Origin: Klebsiella pneumoniae
GTDB taxonomy: Bacteria; Pseudomonadota; Gammaproteobacteria; Enterobacterales; Enterobacteriaceae
Length of the DNA: 64,000 nt
Direction of reading: 5' to 3'
Assembly: GCF_000742135.1 (NCBI RefSeq)
Contig: NZ_KN046818.1
Span: 1,488,841 to 1,552,840 of the forward strand
Shown here: piece after piece, positions 38,175 through 51,759 of the stretch
How positions within the stretch are numbered: the stretch's first letter is position 1
How the letters are laid out: each line of letters opens with the position of its first letter
Translations under genes and position numbers: made by a program
The notes under the pieces: generated by a model
Databases searched by the model: none
Seen by the model: the letters and a program-made list of their open reading frames with translations, nothing else
What the model was told of the DNA's origin: nothing

Positions 38175-39896
38175 CTACAGACGCTGTTTAAACTGGAAGT
38201 ACCGGCCCTGTTTAGCGAGCAGATCCGCGTGACTACCTTGCTCAATTATCTGGCCGTTGTCCATGACTATTATCTGATTAAAACCCGCCAGGCCCCGCAG
38301 GCGATGGGTCACCATCAGCACGGTTTTGTCGCGCATGACATCTGCCAGCAGATGCAGGATCTGGCTTTCGGTGGCCGCATCCAGACCTTCTGTCGGTTCA
38401 TCGAGCAGCATCAGCGGCGCATCGTGGAGCAGCGCGCGGGCAATGGCCAGTCGGCGCAGTTCGCCGCCGGAGAGCTGACGCCCGCCTTCGCCCAGCCAGC
38501 CGTTAAGACCACCATCTTGCAGCAGTTTTTCGAGGCCCACCTTCTCAAGGGTAGCGCTGAGATGAGCGTCATCCGCTTCAGGCGCCGCCAGCAGCAGGTT
38601 GTCGCGCAGGGTGGCGCTGAACAGGTGCACGCGCTGCGGCACTACGCTCATTGCCTGCCGCAGAGTGGCTTCGCTGAGGCCGGAGAGCGGCTGATTGTTG
38701 AGCAGAATCTCTCCCTGTGACGGGTCCCAGGCGCGGGTAAGCAACTGCAACAGCGTCGATTTTCCGCAGCCGGTCCGGCCAAGAATGGCGATGTGCTCTC
38801 CGGCGGCAATCTGCAGGGAAATATTCTCCAGGGCAGGGGAGGGCTGCTGAGGATAGCGGAAGGTGACCTCCTGAAGCGTTAGGGCCACCTGCGCTGGCGG
38901 ACTGGCTTCATCTTCGACAAAGGTGACCTCCGGCTGCTGGTCGGTAATCTGCGAGATCCGCCGCGCGGAGGCCATCACCTGGCCTAAATGCTGGAAAGCG
39001 CCAGTGACTGGCGCCAGGGCTTCAAAAGCCGCCAGCGCGCAGAATACGAATAGCGCGATCAGCGCCCCGGGCTGACTATTGCCGCCGACGCCGTCTGAGG
39101 CCAGCCAGAGCATGGCCACCACGGCGATGCCACCGATTAACAGCATTACCGCCTGCGAAACCGCGGTCAGCTCGGCCTGGCGCCGCTGTGCATCCTGCCA
39201 GCTCAGCTCGGTCTTTTCCATTTGTGCGCGGTAGCGGTCGCTGGCGTTAAATACCATCAGCTCCGCCTGACCCTGCAGCCAGGCGGTGAGCTGTTGGCGA
39301 TACTGGCCGCGCAGCTGCGTCATACTTTCGCCGGCTGGCTTACCTGCGCGATAGAACAGCGGCGGCATAACCAGCAGGGTCGCCAGCATGATACCGCCGA
39401 GCGTCAGCGCGAGGGTGACGTCGAGCAGACTTAATCCGCAGGTGACGACCACAATCACCACCAGCGCGCCGACCAGCGGCGAAATGACCCGCAGGTAGAG
39501 ATGATCCAGGGTGTCAACGTCGGCTACCACCCGGTTGAGCAGCTCACCCTGGCGAAAGCGCGCCAGCCCCGCCGGAGAGAGGGGAAGCAGTTTGCTGAAG
39601 GTGAAAACGCGCAGGTGCTGCAGCACGCGAAAGGTAGCGTCGTGGCTGACCAGGCGCTCAAAGTAGCGCCCGGCGGTACGGATAATTGCCGCGCCGCGAA
39701 CGCCCGCGGCAGGCAGCATATAGTTAAAACTGTAGATCCCGGCGACGCCCACCACCGCTGAAGCGGAGAGGAACCAGCCGGAGAGCGTCAGCAGGCCGAT
39801 GCTGGCCAGCAGGGTCACAATGGCCAGCACGACGCCAAGCAGCAGCATCCATTTATGGCGCTTATAGAGCGCCAGATAGGGTAAAAGTGCGCGCAT
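38175..39896 (-). CDS. cydC: Heterodimeric ABC exporter CydC (cysteine/glutathione export, cytochrome bd assembly)
   Basis: CydC pairs with CydD in an inner-membrane ABC complex needed for cytochrome bd assembly; it was described as a cysteine/glutathione exporter and more recently as a haem transporter. The 573-residue protein matches E. coli, with six N-terminal spans and a C-terminal ATPase: Walker A GRTGCGKST, signature LSGGELRR, Walker B LMLLDEPTEGLD and VTHRL. Its start codon immediately follows the cydD stop. Confidence 0.96.
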   Translation of the reverse strand: MRALLPYLALYKRHKWMLLLGVVLAIVTLLASIGLLTLSGWFLSASAVVGVAGIYSFNYMLPAAGVRGAAIIRTAGRYFERLVSHDATFRVLQHLRVFTFSKLLPLSPAGLARFRQGELLNRVVADVDTLDHLYLRVISPLVGALVVIVVVTCGLSLLDVTLALTLGGIMLATLLVMPPLFYRAGKPAGESMTQLRGQYRQQLTAWLQGQAELMVFNASDRYRAQMEKTELSWQDAQRRQAELTAVSQAVMLLIGGIAVVAMLWLASDGVGGNSQPGALIALFVFCALAAFEALAPVTGAFQHLGQVMASARRISQITDQQPEVTFVEDEASPPAQVALTLQEVTFRYPQQPSPALENISLQIAAGEHIAILGRTGCGKSTLLQLLTRAWDPSQGEILLNNQPLSGLSEATLRQAMSVVPQRVHLFSATLRDNLLLAAPEADDAHLSATLEKVGLEKLLQDGGLNGWLGEGGRQLSGGELRRLAIARALLHDAPLMLLDEPTEGLDAATESQILHLLADVMRDKTVLMVTHRLRGLAGFNQIIVMDNGQIIEQGSHADLLAKQGRYFQFKQRL

Positions 39897-41663
39897 TTAA
39901 ATCTCCTCCTGACGATGGGCCAGCAGCGCCGAGAAGACCCCACCAGCACGGGCCAGCGTGGCGTAGTCGCCTTGTTCGATAATCTGTCCGTCCTGCATCA
40001 CCCAGACGTCGTCCCAGTCGGCCAGCCCCTCGAGCTGATGGGTGACCAGCAGCGTGGTTTGCTCACTGGAAGCGTGGATCAGGGCCTGCATGACTCGCTG
40101 TTCGCTATGGGCGTCAAGGCTGGCGGCAGGTTCATCCAGCAGCAGCAGGCGGCACGGCACCAACAGCGCGCGGGCGACCGCGATACGCTGCGCCTGGCCT
40201 ACCGACAGACGCCCCGCCTGATCGCCTACGGCGGTATGGATCCCCTGCGGCAGCAGGGCGATAAACTCGCTGACCCAGGCCTTGTCCAGCGCCAGCCTAA
40301 GCTGTGCTTCGCTAGCTTCGGGCCACGCCAGCAGCACGTTTTCCCGCAGCGTGGCGGCAGGTAACTGCGGATTCTGTCCTACCCAGCTCAGCAGGCGGCG
40401 CCAGCGCTCAGCGTCCAGCTCGCGCAGCTCTACGCCGTTGACCATCAGCGACCCCTCATAGGGCAGAAAGCCGAGCAGTGTATTCAGCAAAGAGCTTTTC
40501 CCGGATCCGCTCTGGCCGACCAGCACCACGCGAGCGCCGGCGGGCAGCGCAAAATTAAGCGGCCCCGCCAGAACTTTACCTTCCGGAGATTTGATCACCA
40601 GGTCGCGCGCTTCCACGCTAATCAGATCGTTGTCATTTAACGTTTTCTCGCCACGCTCTACCTGGGTCAGCGGCGTTTCCATAAACGTTTTCAGGCTGTC
40701 TGCGGCGCCCACGGCCTGAGCTTTGGCATGGTAGAAGGTACCCAGGTCACGTAACGGCTGGAAAAATTCCGGGGCGAGGATCAGCGTCAGGAATCCCGCC
40801 ATCAGCGTGACGCCCGCGCCATAGTGGCCGAAGTTCAGCTCGCCAAGGTAAGAAAAGCCAAAATACACCGCTACCAGCGCAATGGAGAGGGAGGTGAAAA
40901 ACTCCAGAACCCCGGAGGAGAGGAAGGCCAGACGCAGGACTTCCATGGTGCGTTGGCGAAAATCCTGCGAAGCGTCGCGAATATTATCGGTTTCTGCCTG
41001 ACCGCGATGAAAAATACGCAGGGTTTCCATGCCGCGCAGGCGGTCGAGGAAGTGGCCGCTGAGGCGGGCCAGCGCCTGGAAGTTACGCCGGTTGGCGTCG
41101 GCGGCGCCCATCCCGACCAGCGCCATGAAAAGCGGGATCAGCGGGGCGGTGCCGAGAAGGATCAGCGCGGCGGCCCAGTTAATCGGAAAAATAGTAATAA
41201 CGATCAGCAGCGGTACGCAGGCCGCCAGCGTCATCTGGGGCAGGTAGCGGGCATAATAGTCGTGCATGTCGTCGATTTGCTCAAGAATAAGCGTTGCCCA
41301 GCTGCCGGCCGGTTTGCCCTGGATCCACGCCGGGCCTGCCTGCTGGAGGCGGTCAAGAACCTGGCGGCGAATTTCATAGCGAATATGCTGCCCGGCCTGA
41401 AAGCCGACCCGCTCACGCAGCCAGGCCACCCAGGCGCGTAGTATAAAGATCAGCACCAGCAGCGTGAGCGGCAGCAGCAGGGCGGTCGCTGGAATATTCT
41501 CCATTACCATCCGGTGCAGGATCCGCGCCAGGAACCAGGCCTGCGCCACGATCAGCAGACCGCTCGCCACGCCAAGCAGGCGGGAAATCATCAACCAGCG
41601 ACGGGAGATAATGCTTTGCTGTTTTAACCAGCGGGTTAACTCTTGTTGACGGGTTTTATTCAT
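39897..41663 (-). CDS. cydD: Heterodimeric ABC exporter CydD
   Basis: CydD is the partner of CydC in cytochrome bd assembly. From the ATG at 41663 it has 588 residues, as in E. coli; the frame extends 20 codons upstream over noncoding sequence. It has six spans, and the ATPase shows Walker A GQSGSGKSS, Walker B LLLLDEPAASLD and VTHQLEG; the signature LSVGQAQR is atypical (V for G) as in the E. coli protein. A terminator separates it from trxB upstream, though some read-through is likely. Confidence 0.96.
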   Translation of the reverse strand: MNKTRQQELTRWLKQQSIISRRWLMISRLLGVASGLLIVAQAWFLARILHRMVMENIPATALLLPLTLLVLIFILRAWVAWLRERVGFQAGQHIRYEIRRQVLDRLQQAGPAWIQGKPAGSWATLILEQIDDMHDYYARYLPQMTLAACVPLLIVITIFPINWAAALILLGTAPLIPLFMALVGMGAADANRRNFQALARLSGHFLDRLRGMETLRIFHRGQAETDNIRDASQDFRQRTMEVLRLAFLSSGVLEFFTSLSIALVAVYFGFSYLGELNFGHYGAGVTLMAGFLTLILAPEFFQPLRDLGTFYHAKAQAVGAADSLKTFMETPLTQVERGEKTLNDNDLISVEARDLVIKSPEGKVLAGPLNFALPAGARVVLVGQSGSGKSSLLNTLLGFLPYEGSLMVNGVELRELDAERWRRLLSWVGQNPQLPAATLRENVLLAWPEASEAQLRLALDKAWVSEFIALLPQGIHTAVGDQAGRLSVGQAQRIAVARALLVPCRLLLLDEPAASLDAHSEQRVMQALIHASSEQTTLLVTHQLEGLADWDDVWVMQDGQIIEQGDYATLARAGGVFSALLAHRQEEI

Positions 41664-41721
41664 TGCGCGCTTTGCAGGTGTCGTTATCGGAGTATTGGGC
41701 ACGGCAATGTTACATCGCAGC

Positions 41722-41749
41722 AAAAATAAAGGCGACTTTTCGTCGCCTT
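41722..41749 (-). terminator. Terminator of trxB
   Basis: AAGGCGAC (41729-41736) pairs with GTCGCCTT (41742-41749) with a five-base loop. On the minus strand it is followed by TATTTTTG. It lies between trxB and cydD. Confidence 0.75.
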
Positions 41750-41777
41750 CTTTACCTTTGTTACTGACTTGTAAAGA

Positions 41778-43278
<1,501 letters not shown>

Positions 43279-43773
43279 ATGGTAGATAGCAAGAAGCGCC
43301 CTGGCAAAGATCTCGACCGCATTGATCGTAACATCCTGAATGAATTGCAAAAAGATGGGCGAATTTCTAACGTCGAGCTTTCTAAACGGGTGGGACTTTC
43401 TCCGACGCCTTGCCTTGAGCGTGTGCGTCGTCTTGAAAGACAGGGTTTTATTCAGGGCTATACGGCGCTGCTCAACCCGCATTATCTGGATGCATCACTT
43501 CTGGTATTTGTTGAGATTACTCTGAATCGTGGCGCACCGGATGTGTTTGAGCAATTTAACGCCGCAGTACAAAAACTTGAAGAAATTCAAGAGTGTCATC
43601 TGGTTTCCGGTGATTTCGACTATCTGTTGAAAACCCGTGTACCGGATATGTCAGCGTATCGTAAATTACTGGGCGAGACCTTGCTGCGCCTGCCGGGCGT
43701 TAACGACACCCGTACCTACGTGGTAATGGAAGAAGTCAAGCAAAGTAATCGTCTGGTTATTAAGACGCGCTAA
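43279..43773 (+). CDS. lrp: Leucine-responsive regulatory protein
   Basis: Lrp is a global regulator of amino acid metabolism, pili and nitrogen genes. The 164-residue protein is essentially identical to E. coli Lrp: an N-terminal helix-turn-helix (residues about 15-60, with ISNVELSKRVGLSPTPC), then an RAM/effector-binding domain with LEEIQECHLVSGDFDYLL. It binds DNA as octamers or hexadecamers, with leucine altering its state. A strong terminator follows and ftsK begins 136 bases on. Confidence 0.98.
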   Translation: MVDSKKRPGKDLDRIDRNILNELQKDGRISNVELSKRVGLSPTPCLERVRRLERQGFIQGYTALLNPHYLDASLLVFVEITLNRGAPDVFEQFNAAVQKLEEIQECHLVSGDFDYLLKTRVPDMSAYRKLLGETLLRLPGVNDTRTYVVMEEVKQSNRLVIKTR

Positions 43774-43830
43774 CACGGAACAGGTGCAAACTCGACGTAG
43801 TTTGATTACACTCCTGTTAATCCATACAGC

Positions 43831-43867
43831 AACAGTGCCGGGGAGACCCGGCGCTGTTGTCCGTTTT
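43831..43867 (+). terminator. Terminator of lrp
   Basis: AACAGTGCCGGG (43831-43842) pairs with CCCGGCGCTGTT (43847-43858), 12 pairs including one T.G, followed by GTCCGTTTTA. It lies before ftsK. Confidence 0.75.
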
Positions 43868-43908
43868 AGCAGCAGGCAGGAAACAGCCTGATACCTGGAG
43901 AGCCTTTC

Positions 43909-46900
43909 TTGAGCCAGGAATACACCGAAGACAAAGAAGTCAAACTAACCAAACTCAGCAGCGGGCGCCGACTCCTTGAGGCGATGCTCATCCTTTGCTC
44001 CCTCTTCGCCATCTGGCTGATGGCGGCACTACTGAGCTTTAACCCCTCGGACCCCAGCTGGTCGCAAACGGCATGGCATGAGCCTATTCATAATTTAGGC
44101 GGCGCCCCCGGCGCGTGGCTTGCCGATACCCTCTTTTTCATTTTTGGCGTCATGGCCTACACCATCCCGGTGATCATCATCGGCGGATGCTGGTTTGCCT
44201 GGCGGCATCAGGAAAACGACGAATACATTGATTATTTTGCCGTTTCCCTTCGCCTCATCGGTGCGTTAGCCCTGATCCTGACCTCCTGTGGTCTGGCGGC
44301 GATTAACGCCGATGATATCTGGTACTTCGCTTCCGGCGGGGTGATCGGCAGCCTGCTGAGCACCACGCTGCAACCCCTGCTGCACAGCAGCGGCGGCACC
44401 ATCGCCCTGTTGTGTATCTGGGCGGCCGGGCTGACGCTGTTCACCGGCTGGTCGTGGGTCAGCATTGCGGAAAAGCTGGGCGGCGGCATCCTGTCCGTTC
44501 TCACCTTTGCCAGCAACCGTACCCGTCGGGATGATACCTGGGTCGATGAAGGCGAATACGAAGACGACGAGGAAGAGTACGACGACGAAGAGGCGGCCAG
44601 GCCGCAGGAATCGCGTCGCGCCCGTATCTTACGCAGCGCGCTGGCGCGGCGTAAGCGTCTGGCCGAGAAGTTTACCAACCCTATGGGGCGTAAAACCGAC
44701 GCTGCGCTTTTCTCCGGCAAACGGATGGATGACGGCGAAGAGGTGGTGCAATACAGCGCCAGCGGGGCGCCTGTTGCCGCCGACGATGTACTGTTTTCCG
44801 GCGCCAGCGCCGCGCGTCCCGCAGAGGATGATGTGCTGTTCTCCGGCGCCAGCGCCGTGCGCCCGGGCGATTTCGACCCTTACGATCCGTTGTTGAATGG
44901 CCACAGTATCGCTGAGCCGGTAAGCGCAGCGGCGGCGGCTACTGCCGCGCCGCAGGCGTGGGCAGAATCACCGGTGGGCCATCACGGCGCTGCGCCAGCT
45001 TATCAGCCGGAAGCCAGCTATCCGCCGCAGCAGGCCTATCAGCCTGAACCCGCTCCGTTCCAGCAGGCTGCTTATCAGCCGCCAGCGGGGCAAACCGCAC
45101 CGCAGGCGTATCAGCCTGAGCCAGCGCCGTATCAACAGCCGGTTTACGATCCGCGTGCCGGTCAACCTGCGCCGCAGGCGTATCAGCCTGAGTCAGCGCC
45201 GTATCAGCAGCCGGTTTACGATCCGCGTGCCGGTCAACCTGCGCCGCAGGCGTATCAGCCTGAGCCAGCGCCGTATCAGCAGCCGGTTTACGATCCGCGT
45301 GCCGGTCAACCTGCGCCGCAGGCCTATCAGCCTGAGCCAGCGCCGTATCAGCAGCCGGCTTACGATCCGCATGCCGGTCAACCTGCGCCGCAGGCCTATC
45401 AGCCAGAGCCAGCGCCGTATCAGCAGCCGGCTTACGATCCCTATGCCGGTCAGCCTGCGCCGCAGACCTATCAGCAGCCGGCTTACGACCCGCATGCCGG
45501 CCAGCCCGCGCCGCAGCCGTATCAGCCGCAAAGCGCGCCAGTTCCCCCACCGGAGCCAGAGCCCGAGGTTGTGCAGGAGGAAGTGAAACGTCCGCCGCTC
45601 TATTATTTCGAGGAAGTGGAAGAGAAGCGGGCGCGCGAACGCGAGCTGTTGGCCTCCTGGTATCAGCCAATTCCTGAGCCGGAAAGTCCGATTGCCACTA
45701 AACCGCTGACGCCGCCGACCACTGCGTCCAAACCGCCAGTGGAGACAACCGTAGTCTCTGCGGTAGCGGCTGGGGTGCATCAGGCTACCGCCGCCAGCGG
45801 CGGCGCGGCGGCAGCAACCTCGTCCACTGCCGCATCCGCTGCGGCTACGCCATTGTTCAGCCCGGCGTCCAGCGGCCCACGGGTTCAGGTGAAAGAGGGC
45901 ATCGGTCCAAAACTACCGCGGCCCAATCGCGTGCGTGTTCCTACGCGTCGGGAACTGGCCTCCTACGGCATCAAGCTACCGTCACAGCGGGAGGCGGAAC
46001 AGCGCGCGCGGCAGGCGGAGCGCGATCCGCATTATGATGATGAGCTGCTCTCGGATGAGGAAGCGGATGCTATGGAGCAGGATGAACTGGCTCGCCAGTT
46101 CGCCGCCACCCAGCAGCAGCGCTACGGTCATCGCTGGGAAGACGATAACGCGACTGATGACGATGAGGCCGACGCCGCGGCGGAAGCGGAGCTGGCGCGT
46201 CAGTTTGCCGCTACCCAGCAGCAGCGGTACGCTACCGAGCAGCCGCCGGGCGCCAACCCGTTCTCGCCGGCAGATTATGAATTCTCGCCGATGAAAACGT
46301 TGGTCAATGACGGCCCGAGCGAACCGCTGTTTACGCCGACGCCGGAAGTCCAGCCGCAGCAGCCGGCCCAGCGCTATCAACAACCGGCGGCCGCTCCGCA
46401 GCAGGGTTATCAACCTGCGCAGCATCAGCCGATACACCATCAGCCTGTGCCGCCGCAGCCGCAGTCCTATCCGACTGCGTCGCAGCCCGTACAGCCGCAA
46501 CAACCGGTTGCCCCGCAGGGGCATCAGCCTGCCGCCCCTGCGCCGCAGGAGAGCCTGATCCACCCGCTGCTGATGCGTAATGGCGATAGTCGACCGCTGC
46601 AAAAGCCGACCACGCCACTGCCGTCGCTGGATCTGCTTACCCCGCCGCCGAGTGAAGTCGAGCCGGTGGATACCTTTGCTCTCGAGCAGATGGCACGCCT
46701 GGTGGAAGCGCGACTCGCCGATTTCCGCATTAAAGCGGATGTGGTGAACTACTCACCGGGGCCGGTGATCACCCGCTTCGAACTGAATCTGGCGCCTGGC
46801 GTTAAGGCCGCACGGATCTCTAACCTGTCACGGGACCTGGCGCGATCGCTGTCAACGGTCGCCGTGCGCGTGGTGGAGGTGATCCCGGGCAAACCGTATG

Positions 46901-48090
46901 TCGGGCTTGAGCTGCCGAATAAAAAACGTCAGACCGTCTACCTGCGTGAAGTGCTCGACAACGCCAAGTTCCGTGATAACCCATCTCCGCTCACCGTGGT
47001 GCTGGGTAAAGACATCGCTGGCGATCCGGTAGTAGCCGATCTGGCGAAAATGCCGCATCTGCTGGTGGCCGGTACCACCGGTTCCGGTAAGTCTGTTGGC
47101 GTCAACGCCATGATCCTCAGCATGCTCTACAAGGCGCAGCCGGAAGATGTGCGTTTCATTATGATCGACCCGAAAATGCTCGAGCTGTCGGTCTACGAAG
47201 GAATTCCGCACCTGCTGACGGAAGTGGTCACCGACATGAAAGACGCCGCCAATGCGCTGCGCTGGAGCGTCAATGAGATGGAGCGCCGCTACAAGCTGAT
47301 GTCGGCGCTGGGCGTGCGTAACCTGGCGGGCTACAACGAGAAGATCGCCGAAGCCGCGCGCATGGGACGTCCGATCCCGGATCCGTACTGGAAGCCTGGC
47401 GACAGCATGGACGCCGTACATCCGGTGCTGGAAAAACTGCCGTACATCGTGGTGCTGGTGGATGAATTCGCCGATCTGATGATGACCGTCGGCAAAAAGG
47501 TGGAAGAGCTGATCGCTCGCCTGGCGCAGAAAGCGCGCGCGGCGGGGATCCACCTGGTGCTGGCGACACAGCGTCCGTCGGTAGATGTTATTACCGGCCT
47601 GATTAAGGCCAACATCCCGACGCGCATCGCCTTTACCGTGTCGAGTAAAATTGACTCACGTACCATTCTCGATCAGGGCGGCGCGGAATCGCTGCTGGGT
47701 ATGGGGGATATGCTTTACTCCGGGCCGAACTCTACCACGCCGGTGCGTGTCCACGGGGCGTTTGTGCGCGACCAGGAAGTCCACGCCGTGGTTCAGGACT
47801 GGAAAGCCCGCGGTCGCCCGCAATATGTGGATGGCATTACCTCCGACAGCGAAAGCGAAGGCGGCGGTGGCGGCTTCGACGGCGGGGAAGAGCTGGATCC
47901 GTTGTTCGATCAGGCAGTCAACTTTGTGACCGAGAAGCGCAAAGCGTCGATTTCCGGGGTTCAGCGTCAGTTCCGCATCGGCTATAACCGTGCCGCGCGT
48001 ATTATCGAACAGATGGAAGCGCAGGGTATCGTCAGCGAGCAGGGCCATAACGGTAACCGCGAACTGCTGGCGCCGCCGCCCTTTGAATGA
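43909..48090 (+). CDS. ftsK: DNA translocase FtsK
   Basis: FtsK anchors at the septum, is needed for division and pumps chromosome ends toward dif for XerCD resolution. It starts at TTG (43909), as in K-12, giving [11 protein letters not shown]. The 1393-residue protein (1329 in K-12) has about four spans in residues 20-200, a long Pro/Gln/Ala-rich linker (about 200-910), the RecA-like motor (Walker A GTTGSGKS near 1055, Walker [11 protein letters not shown]) and the DNA-reading gamma domain from about 1328 ([13 protein letters not shown]). The extra length lies mainly in the linker, which carries tandem 24-residue repeats. Confidence 0.97.
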   Translation: MSQEYTEDKEVKLTKLSSGRRLLEAMLILCSLFAIWLMAALLSFNPSDPSWSQTAWHEPIHNLGGAPGAWLADTLFFIFGVMAYTIPVIIIGGCWFAWRHQENDEYIDYFAVSLRLIGALALILTSCGLAAINADDIWYFASGGVIGSLLSTTLQPLLHSSGGTIALLCIWAAGLTLFTGWSWVSIAEKLGGGILSVLTFASNRTRRDDTWVDEGEYEDDEEEYDDEEAARPQESRRARILRSALARRKRLAEKFTNPMGRKTDAALFSGKRMDDGEEVVQYSASGAPVAADDVLFSGASAARPAEDDVLFSGASAVRPGDFDPYDPLLNGHSIAEPVSAAAAATAAPQAWAESPVGHHGAAPAYQPEASYPPQQAYQPEPAPFQQAAYQPPAGQTAPQAYQPEPAPYQQPVYDPRAGQPAPQAYQPESAPYQQPVYDPRAGQPAPQAYQPEPAPYQQPVYDPRAGQPAPQAYQPEPAPYQQPAYDPHAGQPAPQAYQPEPAPYQQPAYDPYAGQPAPQTYQQPAYDPHAGQPAPQPYQPQSAPVPPPEPEPEVVQEEVKRPPLYYFEEVEEKRARERELLASWYQPIPEPESPIATKPLTPPTTASKPPVETTVVSAVAAGVHQATAASGGAAAATSSTAASAAATPLFSPASSGPRVQVKEGIGPKLPRPNRVRVPTRRELASYGIKLPSQREAEQRARQAERDPHYDDELLSDEEADAMEQDELARQFAATQQQRYGHRWEDDNATDDDEADAAAEAELARQFAATQQQRYATEQPPGANPFSPADYEFSPMKTLVNDGPSEPLFTPTPEVQPQQPAQRYQQPAAAPQQGYQPAQHQPIHHQPVPPQPQSYPTASQPVQPQQPVAPQGHQPAAPAPQESLIHPLLMRNGDSRPLQKPTTPLPSLDLLTPPPSEVEPVDTFALEQMARLVEARLADFRIKADVVNYSPGPVITRFELNLAPGVKAARISNLSRDLARSLSTVAVRVVEVIPGKPYVGLELPNKKRQTVYLREVLDNAKFRDNPSPLTVVLGKDIAGDPVVADLAKMPHLLVAGTTGSGKSVGVNAMILSMLYKAQPEDVRFIMIDPKMLELSVYEGIPHLLTEVVTDMKDAANALRWSVNEMERRYKLMSALGVRNLAGYNEKIAEAARMGRPIPDPYWKPGDSMDAVHPVLEKLPYIVVLVDEFADLMMTVGKKVEELIARLAQKARAAGIHLVLATQRPSVDVITGLIKANIPTRIAFTVSSKIDSRTILDQGGAESLLGMGDMLYSGPNSTTPVRVHGAFVRDQEVHAVVQDWKARGRPQYVDGITSDSESEGGGGGFDGGEELDPLFDQAVNFVTEKRKASISGVQRQFRIGYNRAARIIEQMEAQGIVSEQGHNGNRELLAPPPFE
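45079..45510 (+). repeat. ftsK: 72-base tandem repeat in the ftsK linker
   Basis: The phase marker CCG-(C/T)(G/A)T-GCCGGTC recurs at 45151, 45223, 45295, 45367 and 45439, exactly 72 bases apart, and once more at 45490 after 51 bases. Each unit encodes about 24 residues of the form [20 protein letters not shown]. Units are near-identical in DNA, some differing by one base, which indicates recent in-frame amplification or gene conversion. Confidence 0.9.
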
Positions 48091-48212
48091 GTGCAAAGTT
48101 GGGTAAATAAGCGCAAAATCAGCCAATTCTTCTGTCCCACCGCCGCCGGCGGTCCTACAGTAGGGGCAGAAGAGGCTCCCGCGTCGGGAGTGACGCACAT
48201 TAAGGAAGAACA

Positions 48213-48824
48213 ATGAAAAAACTCGCAATCACCTGTGCATTACTGTCTGGTATGGTCGTCAGCCAGGTCTGGGCAGATGCGGCCAGCGACTTAAAAAGCC
48301 GTCTTGATAAAGTGAGCAGCTTCCATGCCAGCTTCACGCAAAAAGTCACCGACGGTAGCGGTAACGCCGTGCAGGACGGGCAGGGAGACCTGTGGGTGAA
48401 ACGCCCGAACCTGTTTAACTGGCATATGACCCAGCCGGATGAGAGCGTCCTCGTTTCGGATGGTAAAACGCTGTGGTTCTATAACCCGTTCGTCGAGCAG
48501 GCCACGGCGACCTGGCTGAAAGACGCCACCAGCAACACGCCGTTTATGCTGATTGCCCGCAACCAATCCAGCGACTGGCAGCAATATAATATCAAGCAAA
48601 ATGGCGATGATTTTGTGCTGACGCCAAAAAGCGGCAGCGGCAACCTCAAGCAGTTCACGATCAACGTCGGTCGGGACGGCACTATCCATCAGTTCAGCGC
48701 CGTCGAGCAGGATGATCAGCGCAGCAGCTATCAGCTGAAATCGCAGCAGAACGGCGCCGTCGACGCAGCTAAGTTCACCTTTACGCCGCCGAAAGGGGTG
48801 ACGGTGGACGATCAACGTAAGTAG
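48213..48824 (+). CDS. lolA: Outer-membrane lipoprotein carrier LolA
   Basis: LolA carries lipoproteins released by LolCDE across the periplasm to LolB. The 203-residue precursor matches E. coli, with a signal peptide ending at VWA-DAASD (cleavage near residue 21) and a mature open beta-barrel domain. AAGGAAGAAC precedes the ATG. It lies between ftsK and rarA; rarA begins nine bases after its stop, so they are likely one operon. Confidence 0.97.
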   Translation: MKKLAITCALLSGMVVSQVWADAASDLKSRLDKVSSFHASFTQKVTDGSGNAVQDGQGDLWVKRPNLFNWHMTQPDESVLVSDGKTLWFYNPFVEQATATWLKDATSNTPFMLIARNQSSDWQQYNIKQNGDDFVLTPKSGSGNLKQFTINVGRDGTIHQFSAVEQDDQRSSYQLKSQQNGAVDAAKFTFTPPKGVTVDDQRK

Positions 48825-48832
48825 AGGCGAAA

Positions 48833-50176
48833 GTGAGCAATCTGTCGCTCGATTTTTCCGACAACGCGTTTCAACCTCTGGCCGCTCGCATGCGGCCAGA
48901 AAATTTAGCGCAGTATATTGGCCAGCAGCACCTGCTGGCGCCGGGTAAACCCCTGCCGCGGGCCATTGAGGCCGGGCACCTGCATTCGATGATCCTCTGG
49001 GGGCCGCCGGGTACCGGCAAGACCACTCTGGCGGAAGTGATTGCCCGCTACGCCAGCGCCGATGTCGAACGGATCTCAGCGGTAACCTCCGGGGTGAAAG
49101 AGATTCGCGAGGCTATTGAGCGCGCGCGGCAAAATCGCAACGCCGGCCGGCGGACCATCCTGTTTGTTGACGAAGTGCATCGCTTTAATAAAAGCCAGCA
49201 GGATGCCTTTCTGCCGCATATTGAAGACGGCACCATTACTTTTATTGGCGCGACCACCGAAAACCCCTCCTTTGAGCTTAACTCGGCGCTGCTCTCCCGC
49301 GCTCGCGTCTACTTACTGAAATCGCTCACCACCGACGATATCGAGCGGGTGCTTGACCAGGCGATGAACGATAAAACCCGCGGCTACGGCGGCCAGGATA
49401 TCATTTTGCCGGATGAGACCCGCAGGGCCATTGCCGAGCTAGTGAACGGCGACGCGCGGCGAGCGCTGAATACCCTGGAAATGATGGCCGATATGGCCGA
49501 AAGCGATGACTCGGGCAAGCGGGTGCTGAAGGCGGAACTGCTGACCGAGATCGCCGGCGAGCGCAGCGCGCGCTTTGATAACAAAGGCGACCGGTTCTAC
49601 GATTTGATTTCCGCCCTGCATAAGTCGGTGCGCGGTAGCGCGCCGGATGCGGCACTTTACTGGTACGCGCGGATCATCACCGCCGGCGGCGATCCGCTGT
49701 ACGTTGCTCGCCGCTGTCTGGCGATTGCCTCGGAAGATGTCGGCAACGCCGACCCGCGGGCGATGCAGGTCGCCATTTCGGCGTGGGACTGCTTTACCCG
49801 CGTCGGGCCGGCGGAAGGCGAACGGGCGATTGCCCAGGCCATTGTCTATCTGGCCTGCGCGCCGAAAAGCAACGCGGTGTACACCGCCTTCAAAGCGGCG
49901 CTGGCCGACGCGCGGGATCGTCCTGACTACGACGTTCCGGTGCATCTGCGCAATGCGCCGACGAAGCTGATGAAAGAGATGGGCTACGGCCAGGAGTATC
50001 GTTACGCTCATGACGAACCCAACGCCTACGCCGCCGGCGAGCAGTACTTCCCGCAGGAAATGGCGCAAACGCGCTATTATCACCCGACAAACCGGGGGCT
50101 TGAGGGCAAAATTGGCGAAAAGCTCGCCTGGCTCGCTGAACAGGATCAAAATAGCCCGATAAAACGCTACCGCTAA
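48833..50176 (+). CDS. rarA: Replication-associated recombination protein RarA (MgsA)
   Basis: RarA is an AAA+ clamp-loader-like ATPase acting at stalled or broken replication forks with SSB and RecA. The 447-residue protein begins with GTG at 48833 and matches E. coli. Walker A is [10 protein letters not shown] (57-65), Walker B is LFVDEVHRF (D113/E114), and sensor motifs follow ([21 protein letters not shown]). AGAGGCGAAA precedes the start. It is followed by serS after 90 bases. Confidence 0.97.
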   Translation: MSNLSLDFSDNAFQPLAARMRPENLAQYIGQQHLLAPGKPLPRAIEAGHLHSMILWGPPGTGKTTLAEVIARYASADVERISAVTSGVKEIREAIERARQNRNAGRRTILFVDEVHRFNKSQQDAFLPHIEDGTITFIGATTENPSFELNSALLSRARVYLLKSLTTDDIERVLDQAMNDKTRGYGGQDIILPDETRRAIAELVNGDARRALNTLEMMADMAESDDSGKRVLKAELLTEIAGERSARFDNKGDRFYDLISALHKSVRGSAPDAALYWYARIITAGGDPLYVARRCLAIASEDVGNADPRAMQVAISAWDCFTRVGPAEGERAIAQAIVYLACAPKSNAVYTAFKAALADARDRPDYDVPVHLRNAPTKLMKEMGYGQEYRYAHDEPNAYAAGEQYFPQEMAQTRYYHPTNRGLEGKIGEKLAWLAEQDQNSPIKRYR

Positions 50177-50245
50177 TTGAGGCGTTGCGGTAAGGTTATT
50201 ACACTATTTCCGTGGTCGTAGTCTGCGGCCACTTTTCTTTTTTAA

Positions 50246-51559
<1,314 letters not shown>

Positions 51560-51578
51560 ACTTCTCACTCCTTCTTTT

Positions 51579-51603
51579 AAAAGCGCCTGCGGGCGCTTTT
51601 TTT
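51579..51603 (+). terminator. Terminator of serS
   Basis: AAAAGCGCC (51579-51587) pairs with GGCGCTTTT (51592-51600) with a four-base loop and a seven-T tail. It lies 20 bases after serS. Confidence 0.9.
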
Positions 51604-51612
51604 ACGCCCTTA

Positions 51613-51626
51613 TTGATACCGGGCAA
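51613..51626 (+). promoter_or_regulatory. FNR site of dmsABC
   Basis: TTGATACCGGGCAA fits TTGAT-N4-ATCAA with two mismatches in the right half. K-12 dmsA has TTGATACCGAACAA, as I recall, so the site is conserved with changes. It should activate dmsABC without oxygen. Confidence 0.65.
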
Positions 51627-51759
51627 TAATCCTTGCCGCGAATGCAGTGATACTCCCTTTGGGTTAAACCAGCATAAAAAACCAATAATATCGCAAAGCA
51701 TTATATATATGTCTATATAACGCTTGTCAGTTTATTGTGAGCAACCAAAGCGAGTATCC

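Noticed and set aside
45155-45586. Arg/Ser-rich alternative-frame proteins inside the ftsK linker
   Set aside because: They arise from the tandem repeat read in the wrong frame; the repeat period is a multiple of three, so every frame stays open.
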